The position numbers and the translations under genes were made by a program. This document shows, one piece after another, positions 33,657-43,060 of a stretch of DNA of 64,000 bases. The notes under the pieces are model-generated. The model was not told the origin of the DNA and ran no database searches. It saw only the letters and a program-made list of their open reading frames with translations. The stretch comes from Hypericum androsaemum (Eukaryota > Streptophyta > Magnoliopsida > Malpighiales > Hypericaceae), in contig OZ023187.1 of NCBI GenBank assembly GCA_963995505.1, positions 7,501 through 71,500 on the forward strand. Reading direction: 5' to 3'. Every line of letters starts with the position of its first letter. Position 1 is the stretch's first letter.

Positions 33657-33665
33657 AAAAAAAAA

Positions 33666-33993
33666 CCCTAAACTCTAAACCTTAACCCCGAAACCCCTAA
33701 ACCCCTAACCCTAAAACCCTAAAACCCTAAAACCCTAAACCCTAAACCCTAACCCCAAAACCCCAAAACCCTAAAACCCCAAAACCCTAAAACCCCAAAA
33801 CCATAAAACCCTAAAACCCTAAAACTCTAAACCCTAAACCCTTAACCCTAAACTCTAAACCCTAAAACCCTAAACCCTAAACCCTAAAACCCTAAATCCT
33901 AAAATCCTAAACCCCGAACTCCGAACCCCGAACCCCAAACCCCGAACCCCGAACCCCGAACCTCGAAACCCCGAACCCCGAACCCCAAAACCT
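33666..33993 (+). repeat. Degenerate telomeric array T9
   Basis: About 330 bp of variants (CCCTAAA, CCCTAAAA, CCCCAAAA, CCCCGAA) between the 9-A tail of copy I and the broken 5' end of the copia element. Non-coding. Confidence 0.92.
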
Positions 33994-33995
33994 AA

Positions 33996-35996
33996 GCTGT
34001 GCTATCAGCTAATCATATTATAAACAAATTACCGCACAAGAAAAGGGACAAAACCCCATATGAATTATGGAAAGAGAGAAAGCCTTCCTACGGTTACCTT
34101 AAAGTGTGGGGGTGCCTAGCCAAGGTAGAAATACCTCCGCCTAAAAGGGTGAGAATAGGACCCAAGACCGTTGACTGCATCTTTATCGGATATGCCTACA
34201 ATAGTAGAGCATACCGATTTCTAGTGCACAAGTCTGAAAACCCTGAAATCAACGAGGGAATGGTCATGGAATCAAGGAATGCAACATTCTTTGAGAATAT
34301 CTTTCCTAAAAAGGAAACGAAAGAAGTAAACTCAAACAAAAGAAGTTATGAAGCTACTCAAGACTCTGATCAAGGAGCTGAGGAACCTAGATGGAGTAAG
34401 AGGACCAAAGTAGCCAAGTCGTTTGGTCCAGATTTTCTAAACTACATGTTAGAAAATGAACCTAGGACAGGCCAAGAGGCATTATCTAGTCCAGATGCTC
34501 CTCTCTGGAAAGAAGCTATCAATAGTGAGATAGAATCCATCATGCAAAATCACACGTGGGAAATCGTGGATCTTCCACCAGGTTGCAAACCTTTAGGTTG
34601 CAAGTGGATCCTTAAAAGGAAATACAAAGCTGATGGATCAGTCGACAAGTACAAAGCTCAGTTGGTAGCTAAAGGGTTCAAACAGAAGGAAGGATATGAT
34701 TTCTTTGACACATACTCGCCGGTCACAAGAATCACATCCATTAGAGTGATCATAGCTATCGCAGCACTCTATAACCTCGAGATACATCAGATGGATATAA
34801 AAACAGCTTTCCTAAATGGAGAACTGGAAGAGGAAATATATATGGAACAACCTGAAGGGTTTGTTGCCTCCGGATAAGAACATAAAGTGTGCAAGCTTGA
34901 CACGTCACTGTACGGGCTGAAACATGTGCCGAAATAATGGCATGAGAAATTTGACAGAACAATGATGTCAAATGGCTTTAAGATCAATAAGTGTGATAAA
35001 TGTGTATACATTAAAGGCACACCTGATGCTTATGTAATCGTATGTCTGTATGTAGATGACATGCTAATCACGGGAAGCAGTAATGATCTTATCGTGAAAA
35101 CTAAGAATATGTTAAACAACTTTGACATGAAAGATATGGGTCTAGCTGACGTCATACTGGTGATTAAAATCTCTAGGATGACTGAAGGAATTGTCTTGTC
35201 ACAATCTCACTACGTTGAGACTGTACTAAAAAAATTCGATACTTTTGACAAACCTCTGGCTAAGACTCCGGTAGACCGAAGTCTACACATGGCTAAGAAC
35301 AGAGGTGACCCAGTATCTCAACTAAAATATGCAAAGATCATCGGGAGTCTAATGTACTTAACAAATTGCACTCGCCCTGATATTGCATACTCAGTTAGCA
35401 AGCTTAGTAGATTCACGAGCAATCCAAGACCAGACCACTGGCTAGCTTTGGAAAGGGTTCTAAAGTATTTAAAATATACCATGAACCATGGCATACTTTA
35501 TACTAGGTATCCGGCTGTATTGGAAGGATACAGTGATGCAAATTAGATATCGGACACTAAAGACTCCAAATCCACTAGTGGTTATGTGTTCACCATAGGT
35601 GGAGGAGTTGTATCCTGGAAATCCTCAAAACAAACGTGCATAGCTCGATCCACCATGGAGTCAGAGTTTATAGCACTAGACAAAGGTGGGGAAGAAGCTG
35701 AATGGCTCAGAAATTTCCTAGAGGATATTCTGTGTTGGAATAAGCCTGTGCCCCCTGTATTGATACATTGTGATAGCATGTCTGCAATCGGGAGAGCACA
35801 AAGTACGATGTACAACGGTAAGTCTCGACATATCCGTAGGATACATAACACCGTTAGACAATTGATCTCAAGTGGAGTAATAACCATTGATTATGTGAAG
35901 TTCAAGGACAACATAGCTGATCCTTTGATGAAAGGAATCAACAGTGATCAAATGTACAACGCAGTAAGGGGAATGGGGTTAAAACTCACATATTAA
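33996..35996 (+). pseudogene. copia pol fragment (integrase end, RT, RNase H)
   Basis: A single reading frame with three stops: TAA at 34,875-34,877, TAA at 34,935-34,937 and TAG at 35,544-35,546. It begins in the integrase C-terminal region (ANHIINKLP, TPYELW, GCLAKV), continues into RT (LPPGCKPLGCKWILKRK, YVDDML near 35,048), and ends with RNase H ([28 protein letters not shown]). No start is present because of the truncation. Order integrase-RT-RNase H is diagnostic of copia, not gypsy. Confidence 0.9.
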
Positions 35997-36526
35997 AGAA
36001 CGTTCATAGCGGTAACTCAACCATGATGAGTGGAGATCCCACAAACTTGGTTCAATGGATGGTTCAGAAGATCACTTGGAACCCGTCCCATTCTCAGAAG
36101 CTGTCCAAGTACTACCCTGCAGAGGTGTGGTAAGGTTAAGCGTCTACGCTTTTAATGATTCCTATACCAGGAAAATGTGGAGTATGGCAGGATACTCTTA
36201 ATGGGAGATCACCTATATAAGTGTGAAGTGAGGCCGCTTCAAATGGAAAAATACTTATGAATCCAAGATAAGGTCCATGGCCGAAACGGACACAACGTGA
36301 GAACCAAAGGATATTAGACATATCATTGTGTAAATGTTATTGTCTTGGTTTACATAAAAAAGCTGATCAGTTCAAAACATCGCGTTCACTGAGCAGCAAG
36401 TAAATCCGATAGCATTTTACTAGGAAAGGTTCAAAGCCATAAGCTACCTTTCTCGATGCAATGATATTTCGTTGGAACTTTTCTTAAAAGTGTCAGCATG
36501 CATTAATTATCATTCATGTGGGGGAT
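35997..36526 (+). other. copia 3' non-coding region with polypurine tract
   Basis: About 530 bp between the pol stop and the LTR with no convincing ORF. It ends in CATGTGGGGGAT (36,515-36,526), the expected plus-strand primer site immediately before the LTR. Confidence 0.75.
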
Positions 36527-36968
36527 TGTTGGAATAAATTTTTATTAATGCAATCTCACAACCCTTCGTCCAAAAAGTCACAAATTTTTTGGAAAATTGG
36601 GGTGCATGAAGGGCACATCCGAAGAGTCACGAACTCTTTGGAAAACTCTACAAGGACGAAGAGGTACCTGGAGGGTACATCTGAAGAGTCACAAACTTTT
36701 AGGATTCATCATGCCCCTTCAGGAATGCATGTGACTTTTCAGGTTCCAACCCTCCATCGCCTATAAATAGGCCTGCCCCCCTCATTTGCAAATCACCCCA
36801 CAACTCATTGCATAAGCATTCATTAGCAATAGTTGTTCTTCTCTCCCTTTCTCTCAAGAAAGTTCCAAATATCCAAGGTTCGCCCGAAGCTTCGAGAATC
36901 GTTGTGCTATGAACTCGGAAGCAGCCTAGTCATTGTATCTTGGGGATGATTGCCGCAGCCCGTAAGCA
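36527..36968 (+). repeat. copia 3' LTR
   Basis: It starts TGTTGGAATAA right after the polypurine tract and ends ...CGTAAGCA, giving TG...CA termini and about 442 bp. It includes a TATA-like TATAAATAG at 36,762-36,770. No second LTR is in the window, so identity and age cannot be assessed here. Confidence 0.8.
36762..36770 (+). promoter_or_regulatory. TATA box of copia LTR
   Basis: TATAAATAG within the LTR, with about 200 bp of LTR remaining downstream, as expected for the U3/R boundary of plant copia LTRs. Confidence 0.5.
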
Positions 36969-38538
36969 CTGATGATGTTATTGTTTTCTATAAGGCCACT
37001 ACTAGTAATTATAGAATGATATTGTCTATCCTCCAGGAGTATGCGGACTGCTCGGGTGAATTCTACAACCCACAGAAATCTCGAGTCTACTTTGGAACTC
37101 ATTTGGCTAGAGGAAAATGATCTCAAGTACAGACTGAACTTGGAATCTCTAAAGGCTCACTCCCTATCATTTCTGGGTCTGCCTCGTCGCAGATACTTGC
37201 AGGCACTTGTGGATGAAATCTGGGAAAACATGCGGATACATCATTGCTGATAAGGTTGGGATCCCTGCACACATGCGGCACCTCTGTGTCTTCCCTGTTT
37301 CGGATTATCGGTCTAATGGTAACCAGCTGATCCAAAGGAATTTTCTGAATTCCTTCCCGCTTATTGTGGATGATCTACAAAATTATTATATGGGCCCTCC
37401 TGACTCAGATCACATGGTGTGGACACACTCGTCCGATGGTCTCCTCTCTTCCAAGGCGGCTTTTGAGCATCTTCGACCCACTTTTCTCAAAACTAGCTAG
37501 GGTAGGTGGATTTGGGCCCGATTCATCCCTCCCCGCAGATCGATTGTCATCTGGAGAGCTATCCATGGAGCTCTCTTTACCTCAGAATCTCTTCGCAGGC
37601 GTAGGGGCTTCACTGGTCCTTCTATTTGTTTTCTTTGCAGGAATCACACTGAAGATCTGGATCACCTTTTAGGGGACTTCACCTACTCGACATCTATCTG
37701 AAAAAAGCTTTTCTGGGTTTTTCTCATCCCGTGGAGAGATCCTGCTAGGTTCAATGACTTGCTTATACAGGCAATGAAGGTGACTTTCAGCCCATAACTT
37801 TTGGCCATGTGGTGAAGTGCGTTCATCTCTTCTGCCTGGGTCATTTGGATGGAACACAACCAGCAGATTTTTGACAGTAAGCGCCACACTTTGGACTCAG
37901 TCACGACCCTCATCAGGAACCTTCTTGTTGAAACAGAGGTCTTGGAGATCGGCCACATTTTTGGTTCCTAGGAGGAGCTCTCCATATTGCTCTATTTCTG
38001 GGTGACCCCTCGCCCAGGGAAAGTACCGGTGATCAAAGAGGTTTATTGGCATTGCCCGCTTCTGACCTGGACCAAATGCAATACCGATGGTAGCACCGCG
38101 GGGGCTCCTAGTCACTCTTCAGCTTCTGGGGTCTTCTAGAATCATCGCTGGTTTGTCTGCGGATGTTTTGTCCAACATTTGGGCACCTGCTATGCTTTCG
38201 AAGCTGAACTTATAGCTGCCATGTTTGCGATTGAAATTGCTCATCATAATAGATGGCTACATTTATGGCTGGAGACGGACACCACATATGTTCTCCATCT
38301 TTTTCAGGCTCAGCATGCGGAGGTCCCTTGGCGCTTCAGAAGCAGGTGGGCACATATACAACATCTTCGGGCTAATATGCATTTTCAGGTCTCACACATC
38401 TTTCGTGAAGGTAATGCGGTAACTAACGCGATGACCAAAATTCCGATAAGTGGTTGGTGGTCGAATTTCTAGAGTGCGCTCCTGAAACACATTGGACTGG
38501 ATCTTACCGGAATGCCTTTTCACCGCTTCGCTCCTTGA
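36969..38538 (+). pseudogene. LINE ORF2 remnant of J1
   Basis: Recognisable pieces are the RT end (ILQEYADCSGEFYNP), the zf-RVT finger region (37,257-37,700) and RNase H (38,050-38,538, ending FHRFAP). It has many stops and frameshifts, for example TAG at 37,498 and a stop within the linker near 37,700. The RNase H last motif reads GNAVTNAM, losing the Asp of GNAAAD. Non-functional. Confidence 0.85.
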
Positions 38539-38594
38539 CCTTTTGGCTTTGTTTGTTTGTTTTAGTGCACTTTATCTTGTAATAGGGCTTTGCA
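36969..38594 (+). mobile_element. LINE copy J1, truncated on both sides
   Basis: It starts in the RT active-site region (CTGATGATG, from YADD) directly after the copia LTR. It has an internal deletion of about 0.85 kb near 37,228 relative to J2 and runs through RNase H to the stop at 38,536-38,538. The 3' UTR is only about 56 bp long: it breaks at GCAA into telomeric repeats rather than ending in TTTTCGCC-A(n). Confidence 0.88.
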
Positions 38595-38636
38595 ACCCTA
38601 AACCCAAAAACCCTAAACCCTAAACCCTAAACCCTA
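38595..38636 (+). repeat. Telomeric repeat T10 (left arm)
   Basis: CCCTAAACCCAAAAA followed by four CCCTAAA units and CCCTA, between the truncated 3' UTR of J1 and the 5' end of the RPL17 pseudogene. Its mirror copy is at 54,177-54,240 with more units. Confidence 0.92.
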
Positions 38637-39296
38637 CTCCTCTGGCAGAGACATCGGCCTTGTCCACGAATCAGGCGGCCGCCTCTAACGATGGTGAAGT
38701 ACTCCCAGGAGCCCGATAACCCCACCAAGTCTTGCAAGGCGAGTGGTTCAGCCCATGCTATTAGGAAGCTTCCGCTGGCCAAGGCCAAGAGATACTTAGA
38801 GGATGTTCTTGTCCACAAGCAGGCCATCCCTTCACTTGCTTCTGTCGTGGTGTCGGCCGGACTGCCTAGGCAAAGAACCGCCATTCTAATGGTCAGGGCC
38901 GCTGGCCAGCAAAATCTGCCAGATTTATTCATGATCTCCTCAAGAATGCCGAGAGCAATGCTGAGGGTCTGGATGTTGATTCTCTAATAATATCTCACAT
39001 TTAAGTGAACCAAGCACAGAAGCAGAGACGTAGGACCTACCGTGCTCATGGAAGGATTAACCCATACATGTCATTTCCAAGCCACGTCGAGTTGATTTTG
39101 TCCGAAACTCATCTGGTTCCAAGAAAGTCCAAAGCCTCCCAAGCTTTACGTAGTGGTGCAACTTCCTGAGAAACAGTGTTTGTAGTTCCATAAAGATTTT
39201 ACCCCCTAGCCATGCTTGTGTTGAACATCTATTGAAATTGAGATCTTCTTGATGTATGATGTTGCCAGATTTTTCTGGTTGGTCGTGAAAAAAAAA
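38637..39296 (+). pseudogene. RPL17: Processed pseudogene of ribosomal protein L17 (uL22)
   Basis: An intron-less retrocopy of a cytosolic large-subunit ribosomal protein mRNA. It has a 54-nt 5' UTR beginning with the pyrimidine-rich CTCCTCTGG, ATG at 38,691 ([20 protein letters not shown]), [18 protein letters not shown], and later in shifted frames [19 protein letters not shown] and [10 protein letters not shown] 3' UTR of about 115 bp and a tail of 9 A (39,288-39,296) follow. It has lost about a dozen codons after SGS and about two dozen bases near 39,100, and has frameshifts after HKQAIP. Full-length 5' end, no introns and the A-tail identify it as LINE-mobilised. It is flanked on both sides by telomeric repeats, like the LINEs. 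Confidence 0.93.
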
Positions 39297-39310
39297 CCCT
39301 AAACTCTAAA
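39297..39310 (+). repeat. Telomeric repeat T11 (left arm)
   Basis: CCCTAAA plus the one-base variant CTCTAAA between the A-tail of the RPL17 pseudogene and the A-rich 5' end of copy K. Confidence 0.85.
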
Positions 39311-39842
39311 AGAAATCCAAAACAAACCAAAAAAACTGAACGAAAAAAAATAATTTGGGTGATTTTGGGGCGGTCGTTGACTTTTTCGTTGACCGGCCTC
39401 CACCGCCGGAATCATGCGGCCGCCGGCCATGGCAAGGCCGCCACCGGATCCTGGCAACCTCCCGATGCTCCCTCCGTTGAGTTTTGTGAGTGGGTACCCC
39501 GGAGTCACCCCAGATCTCTAATCCATGTTTTTGGGTTTTTCTTTGCTCTTTTCCCCTCCCCCCTCCGCCCCCAGGCGGCGCCTCCGTCAGACCCCCGCCT
39601 GGTGCTCCAACCTCAGGAGGTTTGCGGGATCCCGGCAACCCTTCCTAGGGCAGCCCCTTGCTCTAGAACTTCTCCACTGACCTCAGCGGTGCTTCAGGCA
39701 ACCGACACCCAAACTCCTCACCGCACTACCGTCGTCCGGTCTCCCTATCACACCGCCGACCTGGCATCGGTCCCTGGACCTCTCCCAATCCCTCCCCTCG
39801 TCGAGCTTTTAGGATGGGTCTCACTCAATCGGCCACTCCGTC
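39311..39842 (+). other. 5' UTR of copy K
   Basis: About 530 bp: A-rich start, GTTGACTTTTTCGTTGACC with paired TTGAC sites, a GCGGCCGCCGGCCATGG segment shared with the start of copy D, then C-rich sequence. Its open frames are not conserved as protein with other copies. Confidence 0.6.
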
Positions 39843-42800
39843 TTGAGCCCGCTCCCCGAGACTACAACTACTGTTCATCCTCCCCTGAATCGCTCGCCTT
39901 TTCAGAGCTGCTCCCCTGAACTATCTCATCCAAAGATCAGAGCCCCTTCCGAGTGTGCCCCCTCCCTTAGTGGCGGATGGGCTCCTAGCCGGGGCACTCC
40001 TGCAGTGCAGCTCTTTTTTTCGTCGACTGAGCTTTGGCAAGCTTATTGCACTTATATGGCGGCTTCCTCTCTTCAGATTCTGCCCTCCTGCTACACAAGC
40101 CTTCAATCCGGAATGACTTCGTCCGATGAGTGCGCTGGGCTTGCGCTACCTCAAGCAGCCTCACCGACGATCCAATTCGACCCGACGTCGTCGTTGGATT
40201 TATCCTTTGTTGTTGCCAACGTTAGAAATTCCCCAGCTTTGCGTGAGGTTTCTATGCCTTCACCGTCTGCTGGTGCAGCCCCTTATGTTGATACTGCGAG
40301 GTCGAGTCTGCAAGCTTAGAACAACTCGGCTTCCGAAGCCTGGTACCTCTACGGCTGGTCCCTGGCAGAGATTGATACTGTTTCTCGTGAGGATTCCTCA
40401 CCTCCAGTTCACCAAGTCCCGAGCACCTCAGCTGACCTTTCTATTGTCGTTGATGCTCAAGCTAATAACCAGCTTCCTTTGTTTATTATGCCTCCTCCGA
40501 CGTGTGCCTCTTACGCGGCTGGTGCTCCGGTGTCCTCTGTATTTTGGCCCGCATTGCAGACAGGTGCGAGCCCTCTTCCGCATTGCAGCCAGCTGGTTGT
40601 ACCTCAGCTGCCCGCCCCTAGGTTTTCACTAGCCGCTTTCACGTTGGCTCCTCCCTCGAGTTCAAAATTTGGCCCTTCCTTTGCCTTGAATGATTTATCA
40701 ATGCTGCCTACTCCTCGCTTGAATGCCACATTTAATTCTGCGGGGAGGGAATGCTTTGATTTGAATGGTTTTCTGAGCCTATGTGTTAACTTGAACTTAC
40801 CTCAATCAGTGATCTCCAAAGTGCTAAAGGTTGCCCTTGCTTATTCTAACATGGTGTCTTCAGCGTACGAGTGCTCTTTACCGGCCCCACAACCTGGTCC
40901 CTAGTCTTCAGCCCCTCCGGATGCTCTCCCAGCTGCCAAAGCTTATCGACAGGCCTGGATACACGCCTTGTCCCCTCCGACAATGGCAAATTGCTCTCCC
41001 CTCTGATGTACTAAAGGCTGCCGCGGAGCACTGTTAACTTGCTTACACAACTGTCGGGGCAACTCTCAGCCCCTGGCAAGGCCCTACTACACAGCGGACT
41101 AAAATTGAGCAGCACACTTCTGGAAATCCAGCTGCTATAGAACTAATTTTAGCGAAGTGCACTAGCCCTGTCCCGCCTTCTGCCATGCTTTTTTCTTCGT
41201 CTATCCTGGTTGATAATATTACGAATGCTACGATTAATGTTGTGGATGGTGATGTATTTGATAGGATTGACTTTTTAAAGCTTTGTGCTAACCTTAATCT
41301 GCCTAAAGTTGTGCTCTCTGAGGTGCTTAAGGTTGCAAACGCCCATGCTCTCCTGGTGTCTGGGGCGGATGAGAGCTCCTACTTGCTGCTCTCTCAGCCA
41401 GTGGGTTCATCTTCTATTCCCCCGGCTGTAGGTGTTTTTTGCTGTCTATTGACGAAGTGCTGGCCTATGCAAAAGCCATTCCATCACAGACAGTGCAGCC
41501 CCCCCTCCCAGTTGCGGAGCAGCCTTCCTACGCTGCCCTGGCAAGATCGCAACCCGGGGGTTGGTCCTACAGTGGTAACAACCTCAAACCTATTCTTAAA
41601 GGTGATAATTTTGTTGTTGTTTGCAATACAGAAAGATCGGAGATTTGTGATAATTTTGGAAGACGTGCTTTTATTGGCCGTTTGATTACTCCAAAAGGAA
41701 CTAAGCCCTGCTCCTCTTTTGAATTGCGAGGTGGCCTTGCCAAGCTATGGAGTATCTCATCTTGGAATATGCTCTCTCTTGGTATGGGATATTTTGGCTT
41801 CTTTTTAAAGACAGAATTTGACAAGAACAATATCTGGTCCTCTACGTCATGGAAGTCTAATTATGGCACAGTCTACTTACAACCTTGGACTCCACTTTTT
41901 AAAACCTCCAAAGTGACCTCTTCCAAGGCCAAAGTTTGGATCAAATTGATTGGTATAGCTATGGAGCATGTGGCCTCTGATATCATTTTTGGCATTGCAG
42001 AAGCTGTAGGTGACCCTATTAGGGTGGATTCGGATCCTCTAAATCGCTCTAATGGCATCAATGTGAGAGTCCTGGTAGAAGTGGATATGGCCATGAAGAT
42101 AACAAATCAAGTTCTTTTGGAACTATCCAATGGAAGCCTTGTGATTGATATTGTGATTGAAGAACTGCCTCGCTTCTGTGATCACTGCCGTATCATTGGT
42201 CATACTAATGTTGTTTGCAGGAAACTTCATCCTAAATATTTAGGAGAAACTGCCCGAAGAAGTGCACCTTCGAGAGGGAAAAAGACAATTCAGGCAACTG
42301 GACACATGCCACTCTGGACACTCCTATCATACAGATTGTACAAGGTAAGACACTGGGAGGAGCTTCCACATCCAACGCTTTTGATGCCCTTACGGAGGAA
42401 CCTAATGTGACTGACCAACTTTTGAAGTGTCCTTCTAGAGAAATGAGCACTCCGACACAAACTATTGAAGGTGTGTCTCCCCGGGAGAGACCCACTACAA
42501 TCGGAGAGCACAGACCCACCTCCTCAGCTCCACCGGATGTAGAGCTCTCTCCTTCACAATATGTCAACTCTCCAGACTTTGTGGCATGCAGTTTAGAAGA
42601 AATTGACTGAGAGGTAACCCGTCTCTCAACCGAAACAATTGACCAAGCTCTACCTTTTGCTTCAATTGGACAAGTTGACCCTGAGGACACTCCTGATCTC
42701 GTTCCCTAAAAAATGCCACTTGTTTCAGAACTGGATTTTCCTGACCAGGATTTGGATGATTTATCTGATCAGGTTATCAAAGGTTCCGATCCATGTTTTC

Positions 42801-43060
42801 CTGACAAACCTGTTCAAACAAGTAATGTTCATTGTAGCTTACCCACCGGTGCTTTGCCTATCCCAAGAGCTCGACCTTCTGGAATTACGATTATTGACAA
42901 CAGGGACTCCCCACAGATGAATCTCATGTCTAATGTTCCTAACGGCTGCACTGCATATGGAGTGAACGCCCCGCAAAATTCAACTTTGGTTAGGACTAGA
43001 AGTCGAACCTTACAATAGACGAATTCGTCTCTCAATGTCTTGGCCTCCAGGGCGCATTGA
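39843..43060 (+). pseudogene. LINE ORF1 of copy K, degraded
   Basis: The N-terminal segment in one frame has stops at 40,317-40,319 (private to this arm) and 40,902-40,904 (shared with the right arm). LCxxLNLPQ-type motifs lie near 40,769 and 41,268 (LCVNLNLPQ, LCANLNLPK). After frameshifts near 41,040 and 41,440, DUF4283 and the zinc knuckle (CDHCRIIGHTNVVC, about 42,180) are clear. A shift near 42,330 leads to the acidic tail with stops at 42,608, 42,708 and 43,016. The terminal codon pair is TTGA instead of ATGA: stop TGA at 43,058-43,060. The start is uncertain; 39,843 is only the beginning of the recognisable frame. Confidence 0.85.

Larger units (their letters stand above)
26465..33665 (+). 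mobile_element. LINE copy I, near full length, decayed
   Basis: A 7.2-kb element with a 17-C homopolymer close to its 5' end (26,504-26,520), degraded ORF1, ORF2 (29,103-33,176), and a 3' UTR that lacks about 60 nt around 33,200 upstream of hairpin 1. The tail is 9 A (33,657-33,665) after TTTTTCGCC. It is flanked by T8 and T9. Confidence 0.93.
33994..36968 (+). mobile_element. Ty1/copia LTR retrotransposon, 5'-truncated
   Basis: It contains the end of the integrase region, reverse transcriptase, RNase H, a 3' non-coding region, a polypurine tract and a 3' LTR. Gag, protease, most of integrase and the 5' LTR are missing; the 5' break abuts degenerate telomeric repeat T9. The 3' LTR end abuts LINE copy J1 in the middle of its RT domain. 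It probably inserted into a J-type LINE and was then cut off from its left side by a rearrangement. Confidence 0.9.

Noticed and set aside
33999..35996. Three separate copia genes
   Set aside because: All three open segments are in one frame separated by single stop codons, and together make one integrase-RT-RNase H polyprotein.
38691..38987. Functional 98-codon ribosomal protein gene
   Set aside because: The frame leaves the RPL17 sequence after HKQAIP, codons are missing near the N-terminus, and it has a poly(A) tail and no introns, so it is a processed pseudogene.
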